This document shows positions 18,154 through 26,693 of a DNA stretch of 55,386 nt, piece after piece. Position 1 is the first letter of the stretch. Each line of letters starts with the position of its first letter. The stretch lies in the NCBI GenBank assembly GCA_947589215.1, contig CANQCL010000014.1, positions 1 to 55,386 on the forward strand. Reading direction: 5' to 3'. A program made the translations under genes and the position numbers. This stretch comes from an uncultured Clostridia bacterium. GTDB lineage: Bacteria; Bacillota; Clostridia; Oscillospirales; Ruminococcaceae. The notes below the pieces were generated by a model that had not been told where the DNA came from, did not search any database, and saw only the letters and a program-made list of their open reading frames with translations.

Positions 18154-20034
18154 TTATTTCTTGTTGTTTTCCTTCTTGCGGTTTTGCTCCAGCCACACAA
18201 GAAGCACCGAAACATCAGCAGGATTTACTCCAGATATACGGCTTGCCTGTCCGACGCTTAGCGGCTTTATCTTATTCAGCTTTTCAATAGCCTCAAGTCT
18301 AAGCCCACGAATCTGTGAGTAGTCAATATTATCGGGCAAAGTCTTTTTTTCCAGCTTTCTCATCTGTTCGACCTGCTCAAGCTGGATTTTGATATAGCCT
18401 TCATATTTAATGGACAGCTCTACCTGTTCTCTTACCTCTTTAGACAGTGCGGGACGCTCTTTGTCTAAGAAATCCGTGCCTTCATAAGAGCATTGGGGAC
18501 GTCTTATTATCTGAGCAAGCTTTGCGCCTGTCTGCAAAGGTTCAGTACCGCATTTTTCAAGATATTCATTTGCGTCTTTAGGGGATATGTTTACCCTCCA
18601 AAGACGTTTGATTTCTGTCTCTATTTGGGAAACCTTTTCTAAAAGCCGGTCATAGCGTTCTTTGCTTATCAAACCTACCTCATAGCCTATTGGCGTAAGC
18701 CTTTGGTCGGCATTATCCTGACGAAGAAGCAAACGGTATTCACTTCTTGATGTAAGCATTCTGTATGGATCCATACAGCCTTTTGTAACAAGGTCATCAA
18801 TAAGCGTGCCGATATATGAGCTTGCTCTGTCGAGTACAAGCCCGTCTTGCCCCGATATTTTTCTCACAGCGTTTATCCCTGCTATCAACCCTTGTGCGGC
18901 AGCCTCCTCATAGCCTGACGTGCCGTTAAACTGACCTGCGCCGAAAAGCCCCGAAACCTGTTTAAATTCAAGGGTGGGGAGCAGCTCCGTAGGGTCACAG
19001 CAGTCATATTCGATAGCATAGGCATTTCTCATAATTTCGATATGCTCTAAGCCCTCGATAGTTCTTAAAAACTCTATTTGAACGTCCTCCGGCAACGATG
19101 TAGACATACCCTGCAAATAATACTCGTCAGTATCTAAGCCCATAGGCTCAATGAAAAGCTGGTGACGAGGCTTGTCGGAAAAACGCATTATTTTGTCCTC
19201 AATAGAGGGGCAGTATCTCGGTCCGATACCCTCTATCTGACCGCCGTACATTGCCGAACGCTTTATGTTCTTTCTTATAACCTCGTGCGTTTTTTCATTT
19301 GTGTAAGCAATATAACAGGAAACCTTGTTTTCAAGCTTTTCGTGGTTTTCAAATGAAAACGGCACTATCTCATCGTCGCCGTCCTGCTTTTGGAGCTTAT
19401 CAAAATCAATAGAGCGGCGGTGTACTCTTGCAGGAGTTCCTGTTTTAAATCTTCTCAGCGTAACGCCAAGCTCTGCGAGGCTTTCTGACAAAAGATTAGC
19501 AGGAGATACAGCATCAGGACCGCTTTCGTAAGCTTTCTCTCCTACAAAAACCTTTCCCTTTAGGTACGTTCCCGAACAAATGATAACTGCCTTTGCAGAA
19601 AACTCGCTTCCTATTCTTGTTTTAACTCCTGTGATTCTGCCGTTTTCTGACAGTATTTTAACTACCTCACCTTGTTTTAAATCGAGATTTTCGCATCTTT
19701 CTACTGCCTTTTTCATATACTCGTGATATCGTGTTCTATCCGCCTGAACTCTAAGGCTGTGAACAGCGGGACCTCGCCCTCTGTTGAGTATACGGCTTTG
19801 TAAAAATGTTGCGTCCGCCGCCTTTCCCATTTCTCCGCCAAGAGCGTCTATTTCTCTAACCAAATGACCTTTGGCAGTTCCGCCGATGGACGGGTTACAA
19901 GGCATATTTGCCAAAGCGTCAAGAGTAAGGGTAAAAAGCGCAGTTTTTGCCCCTAACCGAGCTGAGGCAAGAGCAGCCTCGCAGCCAGCGTGACCAGCGC
20001 CGACAACTATTATATCATAATCTTCTAAAAACAT
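18154..20034 (-). CDS. mnmG: tRNA U34 carboxymethylaminomethyl-modifying enzyme MnmG (GidA)
   Basis: With MnmE it installs the cmnm5 group on wobble U34 of certain tRNAs, using methylene-THF, glycine, FAD and NADH. The 626-residue protein has the N-terminal FAD motif [19 protein letters not shown] (about 10-28), the [17 protein letters not shown] signature near 51-67 and the second conserved block near 350-380 ([13 protein letters not shown] ... [21 protein letters not shown]). A C-terminal helical domain binds MnmE and tRNA. It lies 18 nt after mnmE. Confidence 0.97.
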   Translation of the reverse strand: MFLEDYDIIVVGAGHAGCEAALASARLGAKTALFTLTLDALANMPCNPSIGGTAKGHLVREIDALGGEMGKAADATFLQSRILNRGRGPAVHSLRVQADRTRYHEYMKKAVERCENLDLKQGEVVKILSENGRITGVKTRIGSEFSAKAVIICSGTYLKGKVFVGEKAYESGPDAVSPANLLSESLAELGVTLRRFKTGTPARVHRRSIDFDKLQKQDGDDEIVPFSFENHEKLENKVSCYIAYTNEKTHEVIRKNIKRSAMYGGQIEGIGPRYCPSIEDKIMRFSDKPRHQLFIEPMGLDTDEYYLQGMSTSLPEDVQIEFLRTIEGLEHIEIMRNAYAIEYDCCDPTELLPTLEFKQVSGLFGAGQFNGTSGYEEAAAQGLIAGINAVRKISGQDGLVLDRASSYIGTLIDDLVTKGCMDPYRMLTSRSEYRLLLRQDNADQRLTPIGYEVGLISKERYDRLLEKVSQIETEIKRLWRVNISPKDANEYLEKCGTEPLQTGAKLAQIIRRPQCSYEGTDFLDKERPALSKEVREQVELSIKYEGYIKIQLEQVEQMRKLEKKTLPDNIDYSQIRGLRLEAIEKLNKIKPLSVGQASRISGVNPADVSVLLVWLEQNRKKENNKK

Positions 20035-20052
20035 AAGCTACCTCTGTTATTG

Positions 20053-21414
20053 TTATTTTCCTACACAGAAATTATGGAAAACCTCATCTACGACCGTTTC
20101 TGTCACCTTTTCTCCGGTAAGCTCCAACAGGAAGTCACACGCCTTTGAAACCGTCACCGTTACAGCATCAAGCGTTTCGCCCATATCAAGAGCGTTTAAA
20201 GCAAGCTCTAGGCTGTTCTTAGCCTTTTCAACACAATTTTTTTGCCGCTCGTTTGCAAAAACGGTAGTGTCTGAGTTTATATTATCAAGCTTGAGAAGCG
20301 ACAAAACCGCATCTTCCAAATCCTTCTTACCCTTTTGCTCTTTCGCAGAAAGAAGAACTACAGGCTTTTTATATTCTGAGAGATCCTCGACCGAAATTTT
20401 TGCCTTTAAATCTGTTTTATTTAATACGATTACGCACTGCTTGTCCTTAATTTCAGCTAAAAGTCTTTTATCCTCGTGAGTTAATTCCTCGCTTGCATCA
20501 AAAACAGCAATTACTAACCTTGCGTTTTCAAGCTTTTTCTTAGCCAAGTCAACGCCCATACTTTCTACCAAATCGTTAGTCTGTCGAATACCTGCGGTAT
20601 CGGAAAGCTTTAAAACCACCTCGCCCAACCTTGCAGATTCTTCAATAACATCTCGTGTTGTTCCTGCAATATCGGTCACTATAGAGCGGTCGAAGCCTAA
20701 AAGCATATTCATCAAAGACGATTTGCCTACATTTGCCCGTCCGACAATAGCCGTATCTACGCCATTTCTGAAAATCAATCCGCTGTCATAGTCAGAAAGT
20801 ATTTGATCAAGCTGTGAAATGGCAGTATTAAGAGATGCCGCTAACGTATCATTTTCAACAGACGGCAGATCTTCTTCAGGATAATCGACCCAAGCCGCAA
20901 GCCCTGCCAAAATTTTGACCAAATCGTCAGTTGTGCTTTTTATCTTTTTGAAAAGCACACCTTCGTGTGCAAGATTCGCACTGTTTAAAGCTTGCTTTCC
21001 CTCAGCCGATATCACGTCCATAACCGCTTCTGCCTGAGTTAGAGAAAGCTTTCCGTTCAAAAATGCCCGCTTTGTAAATTCTCCCGGTTCAGCAGGCTCC
21101 GCACCGTTTGCTATGCAAGCTCTTAACACCTCTTTTGTTACAAAAATCCCTCCGTGACAGGATATCTCGGCAACATTTTCTCCTGTATAACTTTTAGGCG
21201 CAAGAAAAACAGTCAGCAAAGCGTCGTCGATAGTTCTGCCATTAAAGATGATTTTTCCGTAAGCACAGGTGTGTCCGCACATTTGCGAAACAGGTTTTTT
21301 TGAAAAAGGAACAAAAATCTTCTCAGCAATATTTACAGCGTCATTACCGCTTATTCTAATAACAGAAATCCCTCCGACAGCATTCGGAGTTGATATTGCG
21401 CAAATTGTACTCAT
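20053..21414 (-). CDS. mnmE: tRNA modification GTPase MnmE (TrmE)
   Basis: Potassium-activated GTPase partner of MnmG. The 453-residue protein has an N-terminal folate-binding domain (about 1-118), a helical domain with the GTPase inserted (about 215-375; G1 GRANVGKSSLMN, G3 DTAGI, G4 NKTD), and the C-terminal catalytic FCVGK. ATG 21414 follows GGAGGAG; the in-frame TTG at 21432 overlaps that site and is rejected. An extended -10 (TGTTATAAT, core 21438-21443) lies just upstream, so mnmE-mnmG-rsmG seems to have its own promoter. Confidence 0.96.
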   Translation of the reverse strand: MSTICAISTPNAVGGISVIRISGNDAVNIAEKIFVPFSKKPVSQMCGHTCAYGKIIFNGRTIDDALLTVFLAPKSYTGENVAEISCHGGIFVTKEVLRACIANGAEPAEPGEFTKRAFLNGKLSLTQAEAVMDVISAEGKQALNSANLAHEGVLFKKIKSTTDDLVKILAGLAAWVDYPEEDLPSVENDTLAASLNTAISQLDQILSDYDSGLIFRNGVDTAIVGRANVGKSSLMNMLLGFDRSIVTDIAGTTRDVIEESARLGEVVLKLSDTAGIRQTNDLVESMGVDLAKKKLENARLVIAVFDASEELTHEDKRLLAEIKDKQCVIVLNKTDLKAKISVEDLSEYKKPVVLLSAKEQKGKKDLEDAVLSLLKLDNINSDTTVFANERQKNCVEKAKNSLELALNALDMGETLDAVTVTVSKACDFLLELTGEKVTETVVDEVFHNFCVGK

Positions 21415-21507
21415 TATTTGTTTCTCCTCCAAAATATATTATAACACAAAACAGCGCACACTTAAAGTTGATATTAACTCAATCATTAATAAGTTCAAAT
21501 TTAAATA

Positions 21508-21540
21508 GGGGACAAGACCTAGAGAGGTCTGCCCCCTTAT
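21508..21540 (-). terminator. Terminator-like hairpin after jag
   Basis: On the minus strand GGGGGCAGACC pairs with GGTCTTGTCCCC around a 6-nt loop, just past the jag stop and followed by TATTTAAATTTG. It is strong as a stem but has a poor U-tract. Confidence 0.65.
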
Positions 21541-21546
21541 TGTTTA

Positions 21547-22314
21547 TTACAAATCAATTTTTGTGTAAAGCCCGCTAGAACCCATATCGTCCTCCGGTTT
21601 TGGCTTTTTGTATTCCTTTTCAAAGGAGCTTACAATATCATATCCCTTATTGTTATTAAAACGTTTGTTGTTTCTGCGTCCTTTGTTATCGTATCGCCTT
21701 TTTTCGGTTGAACTGATAATTACTTTTCTGTATGGCTCCTCACCCTTCGAATGTGAAGTCACACCTTCAATATCGGTAATAACAGAGTGAATAATCCTTC
21801 TATCATATGGGTTCATCGGTTCAAGAGCGGCAGATCTTCCGCTTTTTTTTACATTGTTTCCTATTTTTCTGGCAAGACGCTCAAGCTGAGCTTTTCTTCT
21901 TTCCCTAAAGCCGTTGCAGTCTATTGAAATTCTGTAATACTCTCTGTCTATTCTGTTGCAAACCAAAGATGAAAGGTATTGCAAGGAATCTAAAACCTCG
22001 CCCTTTTTACCGATAATTTCTTCTACGTTATCTCCCGAAATATCTAAAACGGCTCCGTTATCGTCCTCTTTAATATCAATAGAAACTTCATAGCCCATCT
22101 TAGAAAACACTTCTTTAATATAGCTTGCGGCTAACTGCGGCTTGCTGTCCTCAATGGTAGCCTCAAGCTTTGCTTCGCCTTTTAACTTGCCAAATAAAGA
22201 CTTCTTCGGTTCTTCTAAAACTACAAACTGAATCTTATCCTGCGATATTCCGAACTCTTTTTCTGCAAGAGCCTTTGCTTCTTCAATTGTTGCTGCTGTA
22301 AATGTCTTTGTCAT
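21547..22314 (-). CDS. jag: RNA-binding protein Jag / KhpB
   Basis: Jag (KhpB, EloR) is an RNA-binding protein linked to cell elongation and sporulation control in Firmicutes. The 255-residue product has the Jag_N domain (about 1-50, with KSLFGKLKGEAKLEA), a KH domain (about 80-145, with IIGKKGEVLDSLQYL) and an R3H domain (about 150-212, ending GVTSHSKGEEPYRKVIIS). A basic, Asn/Arg-rich tail of about 40 residues follows. It is next to yidC as in most Firmicutes. Confidence 0.93.
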   Translation of the reverse strand: MTKTFTAATIEEAKALAEKEFGISQDKIQFVVLEEPKKSLFGKLKGEAKLEATIEDSKPQLAASYIKEVFSKMGYEVSIDIKEDDNGAVLDISGDNVEEIIGKKGEVLDSLQYLSSLVCNRIDREYYRISIDCNGFRERRKAQLERLARKIGNNVKKSGRSAALEPMNPYDRRIIHSVITDIEGVTSHSKGEEPYRKVIISSTEKRRYDNKGRRNNKRFNNNKGYDIVSSFEKEYKKPKPEDDMGSSGLYTKIDL

Positions 22315-22346
22315 GATTTTTCTCCTTCTTTCTATTAAAACATATT

Positions 22347-23687
22347 TTAATCTTCTTTGTATTCATCGCCGTATTTTTCAGCCATTCTTCTTCTTGCCTC
22401 TTGAAGTCTTTTCAGTTCTGCCTGCTTTCTCTCAGCTTTTGTGAGCTTTTTATTCTCATCAGCATCATCGTCATCTGAGGTTTTGCTTGACGCACCCATC
22501 TGATTTTGCTGCATTTCAAGAGCCCTTTGGTAAAAGCCTTTTTTCTTCTTCTTTTTCTTAGCGTCCTTCTCCGCCATTGCCTCAACTCTTTCAGGCGTAT
22601 AAATCTTGTTCAGTACTATCGTCTGAATCAATGAATAGAAAGATGTCAGAGTCCAGTATAAACCTAATCCAACAGGGAAGCTGAACGCAATATAGAAAGA
22701 AAATACAGGCATTATATACAGAACGAGATTCATACCCATTCCCGCTGAGTTTGCCGTCGGGTTGTTCTTTTTCTGATAACGCTGTGAAATGAAAGTCAAA
22801 ATAAGCTGGAATAAGAACGAGCTTACTGGTATAAGCAAATAAAGAGACGACCAGCTTGGCATTTCACTAAGAGGGATTCCGAAGAAGGTATAGTCTACTC
22901 GTTTTAATTCCTCGCTGATTTTTTTGTCAACGTCAACTACATCAAACATTTGTCCGTAGCCGTTGTCCGATATTTTAAACATCAAAAGCTGGGGTCTGGA
23001 ATATAGACGGTTTGAAATCTTTTTCTCATCCAATAAAAATTCAGAAAAGTTTTTATCATTAGGAAAATACTCAGAAAAAACCTTTTCCACGTATGCTAAT
23101 GACTCTCCGTAATCGTCTGAAACGCTTTTTAACTTTACTCCGTTAATTTTTCCGCCGTCCTCTAAAGTTTTTTCTCTGAATATCTTCTCTTTTTCAGCAT
23201 CTGTAAGTTCATTGTAGGTCTTTCCGTCCATTTTGTCTGCAATAATTATGGTATCGGTAACAAGGGCTTCCGCTTCACTTATATCTTTGCTTGCAGAGCT
23301 AGTAAGATTAAATGATTTTCCGTCTATGTTAGAAACATATTTTAACGGAGCATAAACTACACCTATAATGGAAAACAGAATTACCATTGTAATGATCATC
23401 GGCAGACAGCTTCCCATAGGGTTTATACCCTCTTCAGAGTAAAGCTTCATCATTTCTTCCTGATATTTTTCCTTGTTGTTGCCATATTTATTCTGAAGCT
23501 TTTTAAGCTGCGGCTGGAACTTAGCTAATCTTGCAGTGTTTTTCTGTTGTTTTATCTGAAACGGTACAGTTATCAGCTTTGTAATAAGGGTAAAAACAAT
23601 TAACGCTAAACCATAATTCTTAAAAATTATATAAAGCAGCTTCATTAAGTAGCCGAGTAACGGGGTAACTATAGGTATATTCAACAT
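22347..23687 (-). CDS. yidC: Membrane protein insertase YidC/Oxa1
   Basis: Inserts and folds inner-membrane proteins. The 446-residue protein has the core helices (about residues 20-45, 92-115, 270-295, 320-345, 350-375) and the cytoplasmic hairpin between the first two (QQKNTARLAKFQPQLKKLQ). It lacks the lipobox cysteine of many Gram-positive YidC proteins. Between the second and third core helices there is an unusually long hydrophilic segment (about 120-270), so the protein is larger than the usual 260-290-residue Gram-positive form. The tail is highly charged (Lys/Glu/Asp), as in ribosome-contacting tails. Neighbours are yidD (upstream) and jag (downstream). Confidence 0.93.
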   Translation of the reverse strand: MLNIPIVTPLLGYLMKLLYIIFKNYGLALIVFTLITKLITVPFQIKQQKNTARLAKFQPQLKKLQNKYGNNKEKYQEEMMKLYSEEGINPMGSCLPMIITMVILFSIIGVVYAPLKYVSNIDGKSFNLTSSASKDISEAEALVTDTIIIADKMDGKTYNELTDAEKEKIFREKTLEDGGKINGVKLKSVSDDYGESLAYVEKVFSEYFPNDKNFSEFLLDEKKISNRLYSRPQLLMFKISDNGYGQMFDVVDVDKKISEELKRVDYTFFGIPLSEMPSWSSLYLLIPVSSFLFQLILTFISQRYQKKNNPTANSAGMGMNLVLYIMPVFSFYIAFSFPVGLGLYWTLTSFYSLIQTIVLNKIYTPERVEAMAEKDAKKKKKKKGFYQRALEMQQNQMGASSKTSDDDDADENKKLTKAERKQAELKRLQEARRRMAEKYGDEYKED

Positions 23688-23702
23688 AAAACTTGTTCTC
23701 CT

Positions 23703-23954
23703 TTATTTTTCTTTTCCGTTTTTAAGCGAATAAATACAAAAGCTCTCAGGAACATTATCCACTCCGCCATTGCTCCATGGATTGCACCTTAAAAGACGCC
23801 ATACTGCTAAAATCATTCCCTTAAATAATCCGTGCTTTTTGATTGCACGCCTTGCATATTCCGAACATGTCGGATAATACTTGCAGCAGGCAGGCTTTAA
23901 CGGAGATATACATTTTTGATAAATAAGTATGAGAAAATCGGAAACTCTTTTCAT
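23703..23954 (-). CDS. yidD: Membrane protein insertion efficiency factor YidD
   Basis: A small (83 aa) Cys-containing, peripheral membrane protein that aids YidC-dependent insertion. The family core is clear: [20 protein letters not shown] (about 16-35) and [18 protein letters not shown] (about 52-69). It sits between rnpA and yidC with spacings of 12 and 15 nt, the classic arrangement. Confidence 0.95.
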   Translation of the reverse strand: MKRVSDFLILIYQKCISPLKPACCKYYPTCSEYARRAIKKHGLFKGMILAVWRLLRCNPWSNGGVDNVPESFCIYSLKNGKEK

Positions 23955-23966
23955 TTGTTTTTCCTG

Positions 23967-24341
23967 CTATCTCTTGTTTTTAAAATTATGTTTGTTATCT
24001 TGCTTAAAAGGCTTATTCATTTCCTTTAAAACTCTCTTTTTGATAAAAACCTCTATATTTGTAGACTTAGCATTTAAAATATCAGTTCTTGCCACGAATA
24101 CGATATCAAAACCTATAGGAAATAACTCTTCTGTATTTCTGTAAGCCGCTCTTATAATTCTTCTTGCTCTGTTTCTTTGAACGGCATTGCCTATTTTCTT
24201 TGAAGTCGTTATGCCTATCCTATTGTAAGGACTTCTGTTAGGCAAAAAGTAAACAACAGCAAGGTTATTAGCTGAAAATTTTCCCTTTCTATAGACCTTC
24301 ATAAAATTCTTATTAGATTTGATAATTGTAGTAAAAAGCAT
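23967..24341 (-). CDS. rnpA: Ribonuclease P protein component
   Basis: Basic protein subunit of RNase P, which matures tRNA 5' ends. The 124-residue product has the central RNR motif (GNAVQRNRARRIIRAAYR, about 56-73) and the N-terminal FMKVYRKGKFSANN region. The ATG at 24341 has TGAGGT eight nucleotides upstream and gives normal length. The longer frame from 24386 would start inside the hairpin at 24381-24426 and is rejected. The gene follows rpmH as usual, but with a hairpin in between. Confidence 0.93.
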   Translation of the reverse strand: MLFTTIIKSNKNFMKVYRKGKFSANNLAVVYFLPNRSPYNRIGITTSKKIGNAVQRNRARRIIRAAYRNTEELFPIGFDIVFVARTDILNAKSTNIEVFIKKRVLKEMNKPFKQDNKHNFKNKR

Positions 24342-24373
24342 AAATAACCTCAGATGTGATACTTTTTTGCAAA

Positions 24374-24426
24374 AACAAAAGACCACTTTAATACTAGGCT
24401 AATTCAAATTAGTAGTATCAGTGGTC
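24374..24426 (-). terminator. Hairpin between rpmH and rnpA
   Basis: On the minus strand GACCACTGATACTA pairs with TAGTATTAAAGTGGTC (small internal loop) around a TAATTTGAATTA top, followed by TTTTGTTTTTGC. It starts six nucleotides after the rpmH stop and looks like a terminator or partial terminator that lowers rnpA relative to rpmH. Confidence 0.7.
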
Positions 24427-24432
24427 AACGAA

Positions 24433-24567
24433 TTAGTAGCTGATTTTTTTTCTGCCCTTTTGTCTCCTGCGAGATAGAATTTTACGTCCGTTTCTTGTAG
24501 ACATTCTTTTTCTAAAGCCATGTTCTTTTTGAGCATGTCTCTTTTTCGGCTGAAATGTTCTTTTCAT
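24433..24567 (-). CDS. rpmH: 50S ribosomal protein L34
   Basis: 44-residue, very basic ribosomal protein: starts [18 protein letters not shown] and ends GRKKISY, the standard L34 form. The ATG at 24567 follows GGGAGGATGTAAGG, a strong ribosome-binding site. It is the first gene of the minus-strand arm of the origin and has its own promoter at 24658-24687. Confidence 0.97.
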   Translation of the reverse strand: MKRTFQPKKRHAQKEHGFRKRMSTRNGRKILSRRRQKGRKKISY

Positions 24568-24657
24568 CCTTACATCCTCCCTTCTGCGAGCTATTAATTA
24601 TATATAACAACTCTGTTGATATATTCAAAATTTAAAGTAAAAGCCTTTCGAGTTAAT

Positions 24658-24687
24658 ATTATAGTACAAATGCCGTTACCTTGTCAA
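24658..24687 (-). promoter_or_regulatory. rpmH promoter
   Basis: On the minus strand TTGACA (24682-24687) and TATAAT (24658-24663) are 18 bp apart, about 90 nt before the rpmH start. Both hexamers are perfect. Confidence 0.8.
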
Positions 24688-24870
24688 GCAGTTTAAGATA
24701 TTTTTACAATTATTTTTTATAAAAATTAAAAAAACACAATATGTAGTATTTACTAAATTTACAAACACTATTTTTTTCTTATAAAATAAAAAAATAGACA
24801 ATATGTTTCACTCATATAATTATACTATATATAATATATGTGTGATATTAAAAATTTCTGAAGAATTTGC
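24688..24870. other. rpmH-dnaA intergenic A/T-rich region
   Basis: Almost pure A/T with no coding potential. No TTATCCACA-type DnaA box is seen. The 9-mer ACAATATGT occurs twice (24736-24744 and 24798-24806). It could form part of a bipartite origin, but nothing here is diagnostic. Confidence 0.5.
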
Positions 24871-24899
24871 TTGTATTTTTATTTAAAATATGCTATAAT
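24871..24899 (+). promoter_or_regulatory. Probable dnaA promoter
   Basis: TTGTAT (24871-24876) and TATAAT (24894-24899) with a 17-bp spacer, about 58 nt before the dnaA start. Confidence 0.65.
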
Positions 24900-24963
24900 T
24901 ACCTTAATATTTTTAAATGGGTTTATATGCTCTGAAACAATAAAACAGAGGAGGATTTTAATA

Positions 24964-26325
24964 GTGGATTCTTTTTCGGAAGTTTTTGAAGATGTAAAAA
25001 AACATTGTCTTGCAGACCCGAATGTCAGCCAGATAGGCTTTGATAAATGGATAAAGCCTCTTGAAGCTGACAGACTTGAAAATAAAACCGCATATTTATA
25101 CGCACAAAGTGAATTTGCAAAACAAACAGTAATGGATTTTTACTATGACTTAATAAAAAAATCGTTTTTTGAAGTTTTGGGAATAGAGGTTGAGGTAAGC
25201 ATTTCTAACAAAGCAGAAGACCTCGACGACAGCAGACAATTTAATTATGTAATTGAAAATGAAAAGCATTTAGAACGCTCTTTAAACGACGGTCTTTATG
25301 ACCTTACCTTTGACAACTTTATCAAGGGTAAATCCAACGAACTTGCATATGCATTCTGTACAGCCGTTGCCGGATTAAACGATTCAGGCAACATAGGAAA
25401 TAAGGCTGTATTTAATCCTTTGTTTATATATGGAGACTCGGGTCTTGGAAAAACTCACTTACTTAAAGCTATTGAACACGAGGTCAAAAAAAGAAGTCCT
25501 GAAAAGAATGTTATGTATGTAACCTGTGAAACCTTTGCAAACGAGCTTATAACTTCTATTACAAACAGAGACACTGAATCTTTCCATCAAAAATACAGAA
25601 ACGTAGACTTTCTTTTAATGGATGATATTCAGTTTTTATCTAAAAAAGAACAGACCCAAGAGGAATTTTTTCATACCTTTAATGAGCTTTACAATCACGG
25701 AAAACAAATTGTACTTACATCAGATATTTCACCCACTAAAATCTCAAAGCTGGAGGACAGAATAAAAAGCAGATTTGTAAGAGGTGTACAAGCAGACATT
25801 CAGCCTCCTGATTTTGAAACGAGAATGGCTATCATAAAAAGAAAAGCAGAACTTTTAAACATTGAGATACCTGATCCTGTTTCAAGAGTCATTGCAGAGA
25901 AAATTAAAACTAATATCAGACAGCTTGAAGGTGCTGTAAACAAAATAACAGCTCTTACAATGTTTTCAAATGAAAAGCCTTCAATAGCTATGGCACAGAA
26001 GGTTATAAGAGAAAACCTCATTGAAAATCAGCCAGCCGATATAACCGTCGACAGAATTTTAGCTGATGTTTCAACAGCATTTAATGTTACTCCCGACGAT
26101 ATTCGTTCTCCGAGCAGAAACGCTCCCATTTCTCTTGCCAGAAAAATTTCTATATATGTCATCAGAGAAGTCAAAGGGTTAAGTTATACAGAGATTGGTG
26201 ATGAACTCAAGCGTGATCACTCTACTATGACTATTAATTACAAAGACGTAAAGAAAATGCTTGATTCAAATTCTGATTTAAAAGAAACAGTAAACGATAT
26301 TATCAAAAATCTAAAAGAATTATAA
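24964..26325 (+). CDS. dnaA: Chromosomal replication initiator DnaA
   Basis: AAA+ protein that binds and melts the origin. The 453-residue product starts at a GTG after AGAGGAGG (the open frame extends further upstream without a site). Domain I about 1-85, short linker, AAA+ domain III about 115-330 (Walker A GDSGLGKT at 157-164; Walker B LLMDDIQF), domain IV about 345-453. The domain IV signature reads KRDHSTMTINY (residues 416-426) where most bacteria have GGRDHTTVLHA. The Asp-His-Ser/Thr-Thr core is kept, but the Gly-Gly before it and the DNA-contacting His after it are replaced. This may fit the lack of canonical DnaA boxes nearby. Confidence 0.97.
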   Translation: MDSFSEVFEDVKKHCLADPNVSQIGFDKWIKPLEADRLENKTAYLYAQSEFAKQTVMDFYYDLIKKSFFEVLGIEVEVSISNKAEDLDDSRQFNYVIENEKHLERSLNDGLYDLTFDNFIKGKSNELAYAFCTAVAGLNDSGNIGNKAVFNPLFIYGDSGLGKTHLLKAIEHEVKKRSPEKNVMYVTCETFANELITSITNRDTESFHQKYRNVDFLLMDDIQFLSKKEQTQEEFFHTFNELYNHGKQIVLTSDISPTKISKLEDRIKSRFVRGVQADIQPPDFETRMAIIKRKAELLNIEIPDPVSRVIAEKIKTNIRQLEGAVNKITALTMFSNEKPSIAMAQKVIRENLIENQPADITVDRILADVSTAFNVTPDDIRSPSRNAPISLARKISIYVIREVKGLSYTEIGDELKRDHSTMTINYKDVKKMLDSNSDLKETVNDIIKNLKEL

Positions 26326-26693
26326 TTTAATCTTTTTCAACATATTTTTTAACAATAAAAATACCGTCAAGTTACTTATTTTATTTACTTATTATATTCT
26401 ATTTAATATTTTAACATACATCAATTTAACTTTTTAAACCATTGTATTTATTCATTATGTAATTTTCAATCAAATTTATTATAATTTTTCATTTTCAACT
26501 GTTAAAAGCAGTTTAAAAATGTTAGTAATATTTTTTGATTGTTGATATAAATATATTCTTTTTGAAAGCTTGTTTATAAATAAACCTAGCAGCAGACGGC
26601 GTTTGATGTAGTTTTTCTAGTTTTAAACACCCCCTACTACTGCTACTAATAATTATTATTTATATTATTTATTTTTTTAAGGAGAAATTTGTT
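26326..26693. other. Probable oriC (dnaA-dnaN gap)
   Basis: A 368-nt A/T-rich gap at the switch of gene orientation. At its right end lie a TTTTAAACA nonamer (26621-26629), a C run (26629-26634), five trinucleotides CTA CTA CTG CTA CTA (26634-26648), which read 3'-GAT-5' on the other strand as DnaA-trios, and then 32 nt of pure A/T. This order of box, GC patch, trios and A/T tract matches the basal unwinding element described for bacterial origins. TTTTAAAC occurs three times (26432, 26511 inverted, 26621). No TTATCCACA is present. An imperfect long-range repeat TAGCAGCAG/CTACTGCTA (26587 with 26637) is also seen. Confidence 0.75.

Noticed and set aside
24342-24386. N-terminal extension of rnpA
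   Set aside because: It falls in a hairpin and lacks a ribosome-binding site; the ATG at 24341 has one and gives the usual length.
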